Assembly: GCA_014773175.1 (NCBI GenBank)
Contig: VXCM01000202.1
Coordinates: forward strand, 25,629 to 89,628
Length of the DNA stretch: 64,000 bases
Direction of reading: 5' to 3'
DNA from: Lucifuga dentata
Lineage: Eukaryota > Chordata > Actinopteri > Ophidiiformes > Bythitidae
Under the pieces are notes generated by a model. That model was not told where the DNA came from. It worked only from the letters and a program-made list of their open reading frames with translations, and did not search any database. Positions 24,301-31,125 of the stretch are shown here, piece after piece. A program made the position numbers and the translations under genes. Within the stretch, counting starts at the first letter, position 1, and each line of letters opens with the position of its first letter.

Positions 24301-27300
24301 GGGCACAGCTGGTTCGCTACAGAGAGGATTTAAATCAAGTTCTATCCCTAAAGGACAACCAGTTGAAGGTGCTGCTCAAGAAGCAGGAGGATGTGATCAG
24401 AAACCTTGAAATCCAAAAGGCGGCTGCTGAAAAGCAGCACAGAGAGTCTCTTTTGCAACTCCAGAAGGAAGAAGAGACAAGCAACTCATTAAAAGCTGAG
24501 CTTGCTAAACTTAAAACTCAGGTGACGAACCAAGAAGCTGACTTGTTGGCTCTGAGAAAAGAACGAGCCACGACTAATGAAGGCAGAGTGATTGCCGACT
24601 TGCAGCAAGCTGTCGCAGCCAAATCAGCTGAATGTAACGATCTCCAGCAAAAACTTCTTTCTCAGAAAATTGTATCTGACAACATGAAAGACAAAATGGA
24701 GTTGCTACAAAGTGAGACAGACAAAAAACTGGGAGACGCAGAAGATAAATACAATAGTGAGCTGGACGCCTTTGAGCGGGAGGTGGAGTTGATGAGGAGC
24801 GAGCGGGAAGCAGCAGATGAAAGGGTGGCTGAACTCGCGAAAGATCTACTCCATACTGAGCAAGAGCTAGCAAAGGCCAAAACCCAAAGCAAAGACATGA
24901 GGGCTCAGAGTGAGTCCTTAGGAAAAGCCATGGCTGCTCTGCAGAATGACCGCGATCAGCTTATTGAGGACTTCAAGGTCCTGCAGAACAGATATGACCA
25001 AGAACTCAGAGAGTCTCAAGCAGCCTCGACCAAGCTTGAGCGTAGTCTTCAGAACGCCACATCAGAGTTGGCCATGTTTGCAAAGGAGAGGGATATACTT
25101 GTTCATAAATTGAAAGCATTAGAAAGTAAAGACTCGCTCACAGAGCTGAACAAGTTAGTGGATCAGCTGACCAAGGAGTTATCAGGAAAGGAACAGGACT
25201 TGAAGCAAGTCATCTTGGAAAATAATACATACAGCAGACAGCTGTCAGCTTTCTCCAGATCCATGGCCAGCCTCCAAAACGATCGTGACAGGCTGATTGA
25301 TGAGTTGGCTGGGGCCAAAAGAGTGTTTGAGTCCAGGCAAGGGTCAGGCCCACAGACTGTCACTTCCACGAGTGTGGAAGAGTCAAAAGAAAGTGGCGTC
25401 AAAGATGGGCTGGTGAGTCCTCAGCTGTGATTTATTTTGGCTGTGTTTGTTCTTCCTTTTTTCTGGGATGTTGGTTTTTGTTTCATTTTGCAGACAGCAT
25501 GCAGGATTTAGTCAGAAACATTGTTTTCTACAAACCATTGCTTTGGCTTGCATGGGATTTTCATTGGGATGCTCATATGCCTATGCCTGTGTTATTCTTT
25601 ATTTTACGGTGTTTTTTTTTTTAAAGATAAATTGCATTTATGTTTGTAATTTATGACTTTTATTTGATGTTATTGCAGGAAACGACAAAGACAATGGATG
25701 AGCTACACAAAACAATGCCGCAGACGCAAACTGAAAAAGAAGATGAAGAAAAACCAGATCACAGGTAAAAAGTGATGGAAAAAAAGTGAAACTAATCCTG
25801 CAAGTGGCAAATAAGTGGCTAATCCATTAAAAGCTAACAGTGGCTCATAATCTCATGTCTCATTTCATATTCTGATGGAACATCTAACATAAATATATGC
25901 TGTACTTGCCAGGAGATCTCGTGTGTAATTGCTTGTGAACAACTGTTGGTGTAATCTTTATGTTAAATGATATGAATGCATTGTACAGTTGAAAGCAAAT
26001 TTGGTAGAGATGAGCAGGTATCAGTACTGAGACACCCTAAGTAACCCTTCTATCAGCAAACTGCTGCTTTTACTCAGTAGAAGACAAACATGTTGGATTC
26101 TACCAGTTCAATCCAGTTCTTTTACGCAGCAGTTTTAATGAGGAAATGGCATATTTTAGCTTGCAATACTAAATGTTTGTTATCTGCATATGACAGAAAT
26201 ATGCTGCATATTGAAAGCCAAGCCCTGATGGAGGAAGAGCAGGCTGTAGAGAATAAGAATGCACAACCAGTTAAGGTAAGTTTGGCATGTGAATGAGCTT
26301 TTTTCTAATTTTTTTTTTTTTTTTNTTTTTTTTTTTTTTGTTTTTTTTAAGATTTTGAGTGGGATTCATAAAAAAAAAAAGTCACGGTAACTACACAGTG
26401 TCACCCTAAGTAACTGCCATGATAATTGAAGCTCATTCATAAAGCTTTCCTTACGTTTATCAGCTCATTGTTGTCCCATTACCGGCACGTTGTAAGGTGT
26501 GTCTCAGGTGAACGCCAATGAAGAATGCCCTGTTAATAAGGGCTTTATACTGCTTCTCCTGGTCAAAGTGAAATTCAGAAGTTAAATCCGTTAAGAAAAC
26601 ATAAATTCTGTGACTTAGAACTCCACATTTTAAGACACTAAGAAAAGACATCCACACCCGGGACAGAGGAGGTGTGTGTGGTGTGTGTTGCATGTGAGAA
26701 AGACACAGAGCGCAGCANCACACCCGGGACAGAGGAGGTGTGTGTGGTGTGTGTTGCATGTGAGAAAGACACAGAGCGCAGCAGATGAGGCTTGTGGAAG
26801 AGGTGTAGTGGTGTGAGAATGCGTGCAAGATCCGATCAAAACTCAGCATTTAAATAAACTGATCAACTGAGTGGGCTTAAATATCCATTTTATTGATCAC
26901 TAACCACGAGGCAAACACAGTTTAAAATCGCACTCAGATTTCTTATCCCTGAAATTTCCTGCTTCACTCACCAGACTGAAGCAGATCTTGATTTTTGCAT
27001 AATGGCATGTGTTATGAATTGTTTCCCCAACATGTAAATAAGGAAATACCGTAGTAACGCATCATTCAAGTGAGCGCTAAAAGATGCCGGTAACAGGCGC
27101 TTATGAATGAGGACACATGGTTGCATGGCGATATTCACCCTTATCGACACGTTAAGTCTGGCAGTGTGTTTTTTCAATCCTGCCCAGTCTGTTTTGCAAT
27201 ATTGTCCAGGGTCAGGACACTTGTTTTAATAATCCTCAGAAATATTCTTAAAATTGAAATGGTCAGTATTTTATTATGAGGCATTTGTGGTATAGTAGAA

Positions 27301-28745
27301 GAAAACAATATGGTACCACGTAGCTGCAAAGTAAGATCCATTTTACACGTTTTACCCTAAACCCTGAAACATTCAATCATTAAGTCCTTCAGCCACCCTT
27401 CTTTCTGTGTGCGTGCATGTGTGCGTGTGCGTGTGTGCACAAGTACAGCAGGCTTTGACAGGTCAGAGTCAGACTGAGGCAATGGTGAGCCAGTTGGAGG
27501 CAGAGAGGATCCAGCTTCACAGAGATTTGCAGCGCTGCTTGTATGAGATCCAGCAAAGAGATCAGTATTACCAACAGTTCAGTGTGAAGGTACGAAAACA
27601 CACACAAGCAATGTCGTCATGCTCAGTGGTGCTGCTACATGGAAATGGTCAACAGATGTGTGCTTGACCCTGAGAAAAGCACTGGTAGTGTTCAGACATA
27701 ATTGATTTGGTGTTTTCATCTGTTCCATTTTAGTTTCTGCTTATTTTTCCAACTCATTTATTCTTCTAAAAATATATTTTAAAATTTTTGAAACTAGTTA
27801 AAAAAAATAAAAAGGAAATTATGGCATAATGCCAAAATGAATGCAGTAAAACAGTATAGAGTAGCTTGAAACAATATTTCTTGACATTTCTGAGGTTTGG
27901 TACTGATTGCACAAAATATCTCTTATTAAGCAAATTGCAATATGTATTGTCTTTTTTTATTCAATCAGCAGAATTTTGATGAAAGCATTTCATTGAGTGT
28001 AGAATAGATAAATGCACACAGAATCAGCCTGTATGCTTAAATGTGGAAAAACCTTCAACACACTTCCCTTCCTTTATCCTGTGTCCACTCTACACACACT
28101 CTCAGCTACAACAGACTGTGGAGGAGAAAGGTGCTGTGGCAGCTCAGCTCAGGGCAGTTTCCCAAACCTTGAGGGAAACCCAGAATCGCTGCCAATGGCT
28201 AGAAAGCCAAGTCCAAGGCCAGGCACAGGTAAACAATCCTAAACCTGTGCATGCAGCTGCCTATGACTGTTAATTCAACTGTATTCACATACTCTCACAC
28301 ACTCACACACATACACACAGTGATTCATGATTTTTCATGAATCACTCCATTTGCTCCATGATTTCATGATTTTTCACAGTGATTCATGATTTTTCATTTA
28401 CATTTTTCTAAAGCACATTGCATAACTGTCAGTGGTGTGCTTGAGTTCTGTGCAGCCTTAAAATCTGAATCTTCCAGTTGCCACAATATACTGTATATAC
28501 AGCATACATGATTTGCATGTGCAGCTGCTTTAGTCGCCTCAAAATTAAAAGTATGTCAAACATTATGAGCAGAGTTAGTTTGCTTACCGTGGTACATACT
28601 TGTAATGTGATGTTTCTGCCACCAGAGGGCAGTATTCACACAGGTCGCACCAGGAGCCCCTCAAGAGAAGAGTAGCCACTCGATCGCCATCGAAACCACC
28701 GAGTCCACTCAGCTCCAAGAAAGGTGAGCAAACGAGCTCTTCCTC

Positions 28746-28783
<38 letters not shown>

Positions 28784-28919
28784 TTCAGGCTGCTTGAGGT
28801 GGAGCAGAGTTTGGCAGAAGAGAGAGCCAGGAGAGAGGCAGCTGAGGAGGCTCTTCATCTTGCTGAGAACACGGCAAAAAAGTGAGGCCCAAGTACACTC
28901 ACTTAGATCTGTCTCACTG

Positions 28920-28961
<42 letters not shown>

Positions 28962-30389
28962 AAACACAGTACTATTCGTTGTATCACAGTAGACATGTAT
29001 GCAGTACATGGAGTCCGTATAAACAAAAAAGAAAATGTACCATAAAAGTCACTGATTAGTTAAATCAGGTGTGTTTAGCCAGTTAAGATCTGGGAGGCAC
29101 ATTGATCAAGTACACACACACTCACACACCTGATTTAGTTCATCATGTGTGTGTTGAGCAAAGACAGAAAATATCTATCGTCATGATACTGCAGAACCAG
29201 GACCTCTGTTGCCTCAGCAGTGTAACAGAGAGTATCATGATGCTGATGCCAGAGAATCAAATGTTACCAGAAGAAGCTGTGTTGTCCATGTTTTGTCCTC
29301 TGCTGATCAGAATTTGTGTGAATGCTGTTGATCTGCAGTGACAACTCCGGTATGTCCAGAGACACTCAGAGGGAGTTCAGCATCCAGCTAGAATCAGAGG
29401 AAGAGTGGGATGCTGTCAGTCTGAACCCAAACCAGCCGCTCATAACACGGAAGGTACGTGGGACTCCAAGATTATTTGCGTTCATTCATTCAGCCTTTAT
29501 TCACTATTAAGCCTAGAAGACACTGTACGATTTCCAGACCGATTTTACCTTGATTTGATTGGACCAGGTTCGTTTTAGGGTCGGGGCGAATTTCCACCCA
29601 ATCTGCAGCCATTAGACATGCTGTGTAAGCAGTGTCTCGACGTGGGTTTTGCGACCAAATTGATGATCAATTTGGCTGTCAGATGCTCTGATGGATTTCT
29701 GGGATTGGACAATCTGTTTCGCTCTCTCTACAGAATTTTGACTCGTTGCATCGCAGCGATGTTTCGCAAATAATACAAATAATATATATGAAAAGTATAA
29801 CTTGCTCAGAGTCCGGAAACAGTTGTGGTTCGGTCCGGATTTTGAGGATGACTGGTGTACGATAACGCAACACACGATTACTGAAAGTCGTACAGTGTCT
29901 GCCTGGTTTTAGAGGGAAATATTAGACCATATATAATATGTATGTACTTTATTATAACGCTATATTATAACTATATTATAATATGCTATATTATAACTAT
30001 ATTATAAACTATATTATAACTATATTATAATATACTATATTATAACTATATTATAATAATTATATATACTATGTATATAATATGTATATACAACCATATA
30101 TAATACTTAGACCATATATAATAGCCATTGTTTATGGCTTCTGGATTTAAACGCAGTATTGAACTCAGACTCAGTCCTCGCAGTCCAGGGTTTTTTTTTT
30201 CCCCTAATCGTTTGGTGTTTGTGCTTCCAGGTGAAAGGTGGGATGGTGGCGTGCCGGCAGTGGCTCAGAGGGAGAAGCCTCTACTTCTCCAAGCTACTGA
30301 CGGGCCGCACGCGCTCTCGCTATTTCTTCCTGGCCTACTTGCTCACGCTGCACGTGGTTGTCCTCATGTGCCTCACCGGTTCGCTTTAG
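131..30389 (+). CDS. golgb1: Giantin (Golgin subfamily B member 1), 5'-partial, 23 exons in window
   Basis: Giantin is a very long rod-like golgin. It is inserted in the Golgi membrane by a single C-terminal transmembrane segment and projects a coiled coil into the cytoplasm to organise vesicle tethering and cisternal structure. I joined 131-310, 719-841, 1398-1511, 2449-2752, 3554-3669, 4063-4180, 4978-5069, 5190-5340, 8810-8916, 9651-9774, 10677-10810, 11545-11654, 12951-13119, 13365-13469, 13581-25412, 25679-25764, 26197-26275, 27449-27589, 28106-28228, 28626-28723, 28789-28881, 29339-29453 and 30231-30389. All have AG/GT borders and matching phases, and together give 4,890 codons plus stop. 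Almost all of the product is heptad-rich coiled coil (E, Q, K, L). Blocks matching human giantin from memory include three (K/R)LQAALxxRKE motifs, DDLNSENA...[17 protein letters not shown] and the C-terminal anchor. The N-terminal exons are off the left edge. The length well exceeds the 3,259 aa I recall for human. Confidence 0.93.
311..718. other. golgb1 intron, poly-T with N joint
   Basis: Non-coding. It contains T runs at 317-327 and 339-348 and a long T tract interrupted by a single N at 450. No exon was seen. Confidence 0.7.
719..841 (+). CDS. golgb1: golgb1 exon, phase 0-0
   Basis: Acceptor tgtttttag ends at 718 and donor gtaata begins at 842. The 41 codons [14 protein letters not shown]...SADLEQ correspond to the human giantin stretch around REKDARFETQ...HEDELLQL (recalled), which places the window's start roughly 150-200 residues into the protein. 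Confidence 0.88.
842..1397. other. golgb1 intron, nothing recognised
   Basis: AT-rich intron of 556 bp with no recognisable repeat or additional exon. Confidence 0.7.
1398..1511 (+). CDS. golgb1: golgb1 exon, phase 0-0
   Basis: Acceptor ctcataag ends at 1397 and donor gtcagt begins at 1512. The 38 codons include [19 protein letters not shown], recognisably parallel to the human giantin VLQRKLEEHEESLVGRAQV block. This is one of the strongest N-terminal matches. Confidence 0.9.
1512..2448. other. golgb1 intron
   Basis: AT-rich intron. A small (ATTC)n tract lies at about 2031-2062. Around 1976-2015 and 2255-2340 there are imperfect copies of an (a)tcagatttgggccac-like string in both orientations, probably a worn MITE. 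No exon was seen. Confidence 0.5.
2449..2752 (+). CDS. golgb1: golgb1 exon, phase 0-1
   Basis: Acceptor ccttgcag ends at 2448. The donor gtttgg (2753) is weak, with T at +3 and +4, but it is the only one that keeps the frame. The exon encodes 101 codons of coiled coil ([15 protein letters not shown]...) followed by a small-residue linker ([17 protein letters not shown]) before the next heptad stretch. Confidence 0.85.
2858..3449 (-). repeat. Family A TIR element, inverted orientation, in golgb1 intron
   Basis: About 590 bp, in reverse orientation to the copy at 4305. It shares the internal strings ctaatctttcaaaatcaaa and ataaagttacttggacaaaa, and the right terminus ggtattgtcctttaaa. Its left end has diverged. 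Confidence 0.75.
3554..3669 (+). CDS. golgb1: golgb1 exon, phase 1-0
   Basis: Acceptor aattttcag ends at 3553 and donor gtcagc begins at 3670. It encodes [19 protein letters not shown] followed by [20 protein letters not shown], a basic coiled-coil segment. It lies just downstream of a family-A transposon relic (2,858-3,449) in the same intron. Confidence 0.88.
4063..4180 (+). CDS. golgb1: golgb1 exon, phase 0-1
   Basis: Acceptor tttcttt-ag ends at 4062 and donor gtacaa begins at 4181. It encodes [15 protein letters not shown]...YDELKVKN, a short Pro-containing hinge leading back into coiled coil. Confidence 0.87.
4305..4928 (+). repeat. Family A TIR element, in golgb1 intron
   Basis: Begins ccttaaagtacaataccagtgatttagcatg and ends atgcaaaatcgttggtttggtcctttaaa, so the ends are inverted copies of each other. 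Its length is inflated by the 66-bp duplication around the N at 4441. Confidence 0.78.
4978..5069 (+). CDS. golgb1: golgb1 exon, phase 1-0
   Basis: Acceptor ctatcag ends at 4977 and donor gttagt begins at 5070. With the preceding G it reads [16 protein letters not shown]...KRAASQ, a continuation of the coiled coil. The upstream intron is mostly a family-A element. Confidence 0.87.
5190..5340 (+). CDS. golgb1: golgb1 exon, phase 0-1
   Basis: Acceptor tggcctcag ends at 5189 and donor gtaagg begins at 5341. It encodes [18 protein letters not shown]...[10 protein letters not shown], an acidic start followed by coiled coil. A 3.5-kb intron follows. Confidence 0.88.
5341..8809. other. Large golgb1 intron (3.5 kb)
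   Basis: Mostly AT-rich, non-repetitive sequence with a T run at 6137-6155, a pyrimidine-rich segment at 5830-5890 and another at 8480-8770 before the next exon. The open frames at 5391-5750, 7162-7371 and 8412-8774 lack splice context and homology and are judged to be chance. Confidence 0.6.
8810..8916 (+). CDS. golgb1: golgb1 exon, phase 1-0
   Basis: Acceptor tccgatccag ends at 8809 and donor gtaagt begins at 8917. With the preceding G it reads [18 protein letters not shown]...APAQQSLQ. The phase agrees on both sides. Confidence 0.87.
8917..9650. other. golgb1 intron, poly-A with N joint
   Basis: Contains short repeats of cctactag at 9068-9115 and a poly-A run interrupted by N at 9313. 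No exon was seen. Confidence 0.6.
9651..9774 (+). CDS. golgb1: golgb1 exon encoding an acidic, Trp-containing spacer, phase 0-1
   Basis: Acceptor cccacttacag ends at 9650 and donor gtgtga begins at 9775. The exon encodes [14 protein letters not shown]...[18 protein letters not shown], a non-coiled acidic spacer rich in aromatic residues between coiled-coil segments, and a candidate docking peptide. An alternative in-frame donor (gttggt at 9742) would remove the 11 codons carrying WWPEY. I do not recall an equivalent in human giantin. Confidence 0.85.
10154..10177 (+). CDS. golgb1: Candidate 24-nt golgb1 microexon (phase 1-1)
   Basis: Twenty-four bases lie between an AG (ends 10153) and a consensus gtaagt donor (10178). 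Inserted between the 9651-9774 and 10677-10810 exons they preserve phase 1 and add [12 protein letters not shown] residues without a stop. The upstream pyrimidine tract is poor, so inclusion would depend on enhancers. This is inference from sequence only; the main model omits it. Confidence 0.35.
10677..10810 (+). CDS. golgb1: golgb1 exon, phase 1-0
   Basis: Acceptor tggttccag ends at 10676 and donor gtaacc begins at 10811. It encodes [20 protein letters not shown] followed by [20 protein letters not shown] and IEALQ, a long uninterrupted heptad stretch. Confidence 0.88.
10811..11544. other. golgb1 intron with (GAT)n
   Basis: A (GAT)n microsatellite lies at 10,989-11,017 and CA-rich sequence at 10,925-10,960. 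No further exon was recognised. Confidence 0.6.
10989..11017. repeat. (GAT)n microsatellite
   Basis: About nine perfect gat units inside a golgb1 intron. Confidence 0.9.
11545..11654 (+). CDS. golgb1: golgb1 exon, phase 0-2
   Basis: Acceptor ttccactgtag ends at 11544 and donor gtaagc begins at 11655. It encodes [17 protein letters not shown]...NLNEQLR plus two bases of a Gly codon. Confidence 0.87.
11655..12950. other. golgb1 intron carrying a family C element
   Basis: The left part (about 11,783-12,295) is family C. The rest, 12,300-12,950, is AT-rich with nothing recognised. Confidence 0.65.
11783..12295 (+). repeat. Family C dispersed element, copy 1
   Basis: An inverted copy lies at 62,309-62,760. 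It contains two tandem versions of a sub-block (cataattttgttctgcac ... agctagctttgtttgc) and ends with gagatattggtgccacaaacagagattttgtctttat. Non-coding and unclassified. The 67-bp direct duplication around N 12,195 is an assembly artefact. Confidence 0.72.
12951..13119 (+). CDS. golgb1: golgb1 exon, phase 2-0
   Basis: Acceptor gtcttcatag ends at 12950 and donor gtaagt begins at 13120. It encodes [19 protein letters not shown]...LLQTEQT, coiled coil. Confidence 0.88.
13365..13469 (+). CDS. golgb1: golgb1 exon, phase 0-0
   Basis: Acceptor ctcttctcag ends at 13364 and donor gtgcgc begins at 13470. It encodes 35 codons, [15 protein letters not shown]...LSVLKEK, separated from the giant exon by an intron of only 111 bp. 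Confidence 0.87.
13581..25412 (+). CDS. golgb1: golgb1 giant coiled-coil exon (11,832 bp, 3,944 codons)
   Basis: Acceptor taatttgcag ends at 13580 and donor gtgagt begins at 25413. The reading frame is open throughout and phase 0 at both ends. It is almost pure coiled coil. A tandem duplication of about 340 codons has copies near 14.6-15.55 and 15.62-16.57 kb. Three related motifs, [15 protein letters not shown] (about 19,447), [15 protein letters not shown] (about 20,004) and [15 protein letters not shown] (about 21,324), match three such motifs in human giantin. C-x2-C-x12-C-x-C lies at 21,024-21,080. Near the 3' end are DDLNSENA...YREDLNQV (about 24,270-24,335), [13 protein letters not shown] (about 24,810) and three [20 protein letters not shown] motifs (about 24,093, 24,916 and 25,250). 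A single very large exon is also typical of mammalian giantin; this one is larger. No assembly N occurs in it. Confidence 0.95.
25679..25764 (+). CDS. golgb1: golgb1 exon, phase 0-2
   Basis: Acceptor tgttattgcag ends at 25678 and donor gtaaaa begins at 25765. It encodes [20 protein letters not shown] followed by EDEEKPDH, a charged, less helical linker after the rod. If the preceding donor were not used, the frame would end at a TGA 15 bp further on (25,428-25,430), giving a soluble product without the membrane anchor. Confidence 0.85.
25765..26196. other. golgb1 intron, nothing recognised
   Basis: 432 bp of AT-rich non-coding sequence. Confidence 0.6.
26197..26275 (+). CDS. golgb1: golgb1 exon, phase 2-0
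   Basis: Acceptor catatgacag ends at 26196 and donor gtaagt begins at 26276. It encodes (R)[17 protein letters not shown]...NAQPVK. Confidence 0.85.
26415..27145 (+). repeat. Family B element, copy 1, in golgb1 intron
   Basis: A direct copy lies at 48,910-49,600. The ends are roughly inverted (gctcattcataaagc ... gcttatgaatgagg), with inner inverted ttaccggca / tgccggtaa strings. Shared internal strings include aaggaaatac and cgatcaaaactca. About 730 bp, inflated by 65 bp at the N 26,718 duplication. Non-coding, probably a nonautonomous DNA transposon. Confidence 0.7.
27449..27589 (+). CDS. golgb1: golgb1 exon, phase 0-0, tandem NAGNAG acceptor
   Basis: The acceptor is acagcag, so AG 27447-27448 or AG 27450-27451 can be used, including or excluding one Gln. 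Donor gtacga begins at 27590. It encodes (Q)[19 protein letters not shown] followed by [20 protein letters not shown]. Part of this matches the RIQQLNSNFSQLLEEK-type region of human giantin only loosely; the position in the gene and the phase support it. Confidence 0.85.
27590..28105. other. golgb1 intron, nothing recognised
   Basis: AT-rich, 516 bp, without repeats or an exon that I recognise. Confidence 0.6.
28106..28228 (+). CDS. golgb1: golgb1 exon, phase 0-0
   Basis: Acceptor acactctcag ends at 28105 and donor gtaaac begins at 28229. It encodes [20 protein letters not shown] followed by [16 protein letters not shown], near the human giantin region LCDTSQSLRENQQHY that precedes VAPGAPQEK. 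Confidence 0.88.
28229..28625. other. golgb1 intron with short palindromic repeats
   Basis: A perfect hairpin, gtgattcatgat...tcatgaatcac (about 28,320-28,345), is partly repeated at 28,379-28,400. CA-rich sequence precedes it. Confidence 0.6.
28626..28723 (+). CDS. golgb1: golgb1 exon with VAPGAPQEK block, phase 0-2
   Basis: Acceptor tctgccaccag ends at 28625; other nearby AGs break the frame. Donor gtgagc begins at 28724. It encodes [20 protein letters not shown]...[14 protein letters not shown] is identical to a short block close to the C terminus of human giantin (recalled), which anchors the identification. Confidence 0.92.
28749..28782. repeat. (GT)17 occupying a 65-bp golgb1 intron
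   Basis: Seventeen perfect gt units end six bases before the acceptor AG of the 28,789 exon, in the place of a normal pyrimidine tract. Confidence 0.95.
28789..28881 (+). CDS. golgb1: golgb1 93-nt exon flanked by (GT)n and (CA)n, phase 2-2
   Basis: Acceptor gtcttcag ends at 28788 and donor gtgagg begins at 28882. It encodes [20 protein letters not shown] followed by [11 protein letters not shown], matching the human giantin segment LLEEERDQRVAAENALSVAEE. Its length is a multiple of three with the same phase on both sides, so skipping would keep the frame. The upstream intron is only 65 bp and half of it is (GT)17. Confidence 0.9.
28926..28957. repeat. (CA)16 just downstream of golgb1 93-nt exon
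   Basis: Sixteen ca units begin 45 bases after the donor of the 28,789-28,881 exon. They are complementary to the (GT)17 upstream of the same exon. Confidence 0.95.
28970..29338. other. golgb1 intron remainder
   Basis: Contains aaatcaggtgtgtttagccagttaagatctgggaggcac (about 29,064), related to the repeat at 49,800. No exon was seen. Confidence 0.5.
29060..29160 (+). repeat. Dispersed repeat fragment shared with 49.8 kb
   Basis: Shares aaatcaggt-tt-ccaattgagatctggaaggcac-like sequence and cacacacctgattagctcatcat-like sequence with 49,800-49,900. It resembles a common teleost MITE. Confidence 0.5.
29339..29453 (+). CDS. golgb1: golgb1 exon, phase 2-0
   Basis: Acceptor tgatctgcag ends at 29338 and donor gtacgt begins at 29454. 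It encodes (N)[17 protein letters not shown]...[18 protein letters not shown], the acidic cytoplasmic stretch before the membrane anchor. Confidence 0.88.
29518..29900. mobile_element. 383-bp MITE with near-perfect 17-bp terminal inverted repeats
   Basis: The left end AGACACTGTACGATTTC and right end GAAAGTCGTACAGTGTCT are inverted copies with one mismatch. There is no coding capacity. It sits in the last golgb1 intron. The flanks share GCCT, a possible but unproven short duplication. This is a nonautonomous DNA transposon; the superfamily was not assigned. Confidence 0.7.
29930..30120. repeat. (ctatattataa)n AT-rich minisatellite
   Basis: At least eight near-copies of an 11-16-bp AT unit, plus tatataatatgtatata repeats, in the last golgb1 intron. 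Confidence 0.85.
30231..30389 (+). CDS. golgb1: golgb1 terminal exon: basic juxtamembrane region and C-terminal transmembrane anchor
   Basis: Acceptor gtgcttccag ends at 30230 and the stop is TAG 30387-30389. It encodes a basic, aromatic juxtamembrane segment ([23 protein letters not shown]) followed by a hydrophobic segment [24 protein letters not shown] of about 19 residues with a tiny luminal tail. Human giantin ends in the same style (SRTRVPLLAA...LCFTGHL, recalled). This gives tail-anchored type II-like topology in the Golgi membrane. Confidence 0.95.
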   Translation: MKGGMVACRQWLRGRSLYFSKLLTGRTRSRYFFLAYLLTLHVVVLMCLTGSL

Positions 30390-30543
30390 GAAGGTCACAT
30401 GAGCAAACAAAAAAAATTAGCTTAAGCTTCAAATTTGAAAACTGGAACTCTGTAATGTTTGGTTGATATAACTTCATATCAGCCATCTGTGGTTAAAACA
30501 CTAAGTTTTGCAATACTTGGTGATGCACTCCTTACTGTACAGC

Positions 30544-31125
30544 TTTAAAGGACAATTCCAGCGATTTAGCATGTGTGTCTCAATATATACAACCTGCATA
30601 CACGTTACGTTACTGACAACCATTTTCCAAAATATAATGGTAAATTTCAGAATTGTTTTTCCTACCTTCCATTCTGCAGTTGGTTTCAGTTCATTCCAAG
30701 TATGGTATTAAAATCAACTTGTAGAAACTTGAAACGTGTTTGAGACACAATCCATCACAGCAAACACTAGAATCTGTTAAGTTTTTTTGTAGTAACTTTA
30801 TTTAACCAGTCCAACATGGAACTTAACGGATGAGGATTTATGCCTCTGCCAGGGAATATAGTCCCAGCAGCAGACAACTTTTACAGAGAAATCAAAAACC
30901 GTGCCTTCTACAGTCTTGCAAAAGTGTTAGCAGATGAAACATTGAATTTTAAGGTGAGTGTAGCACCTGAACATTTGATTTTGAAAGATTAGGGGAGTTT
31001 GAAAAATAACAGGAAAACTATAATATGGTTTTATGTTTTGGAAATTGTTTGTTAGTAACACAACATGTGTCTGTATTGTATATTTTGGATTTAAACATAC
31101 AAAATTGCCAGTATGCTTCTTTAAA
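30544..31125 (+). repeat. Family A TIR element, in golgb1 3' UTR
   Basis: 582 bp between TTTAAAGGACAATTCCAGCG and a matching inverted right end within ...gccagtatgcttctttaaa. It shows the full internal organisation of the family and has no coding capacity. Confidence 0.8.

Noticed and set aside
25413..25430. TGA at 25,428 as the end of giantin
   Set aside because: A consensus gtgagt donor at 25,413 and eight further in-phase exons ending in the conserved transmembrane tail follow. The TGA is intronic in the main isoform.
26653..26783. 65-bp tandem duplication as a biological repeat
   Set aside because: The copies are identical and separated by exactly one N at 26,718, the same pattern as six other joints; this is an assembly overlap.
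28749..29045. Open frames across the (GT)n/(CA)n tracts
   Set aside because: Microsatellite translations (VCVCV, HTHTH) with no coding meaning; only the 28,789-28,881 segment in the golgb1 frame is an exon.
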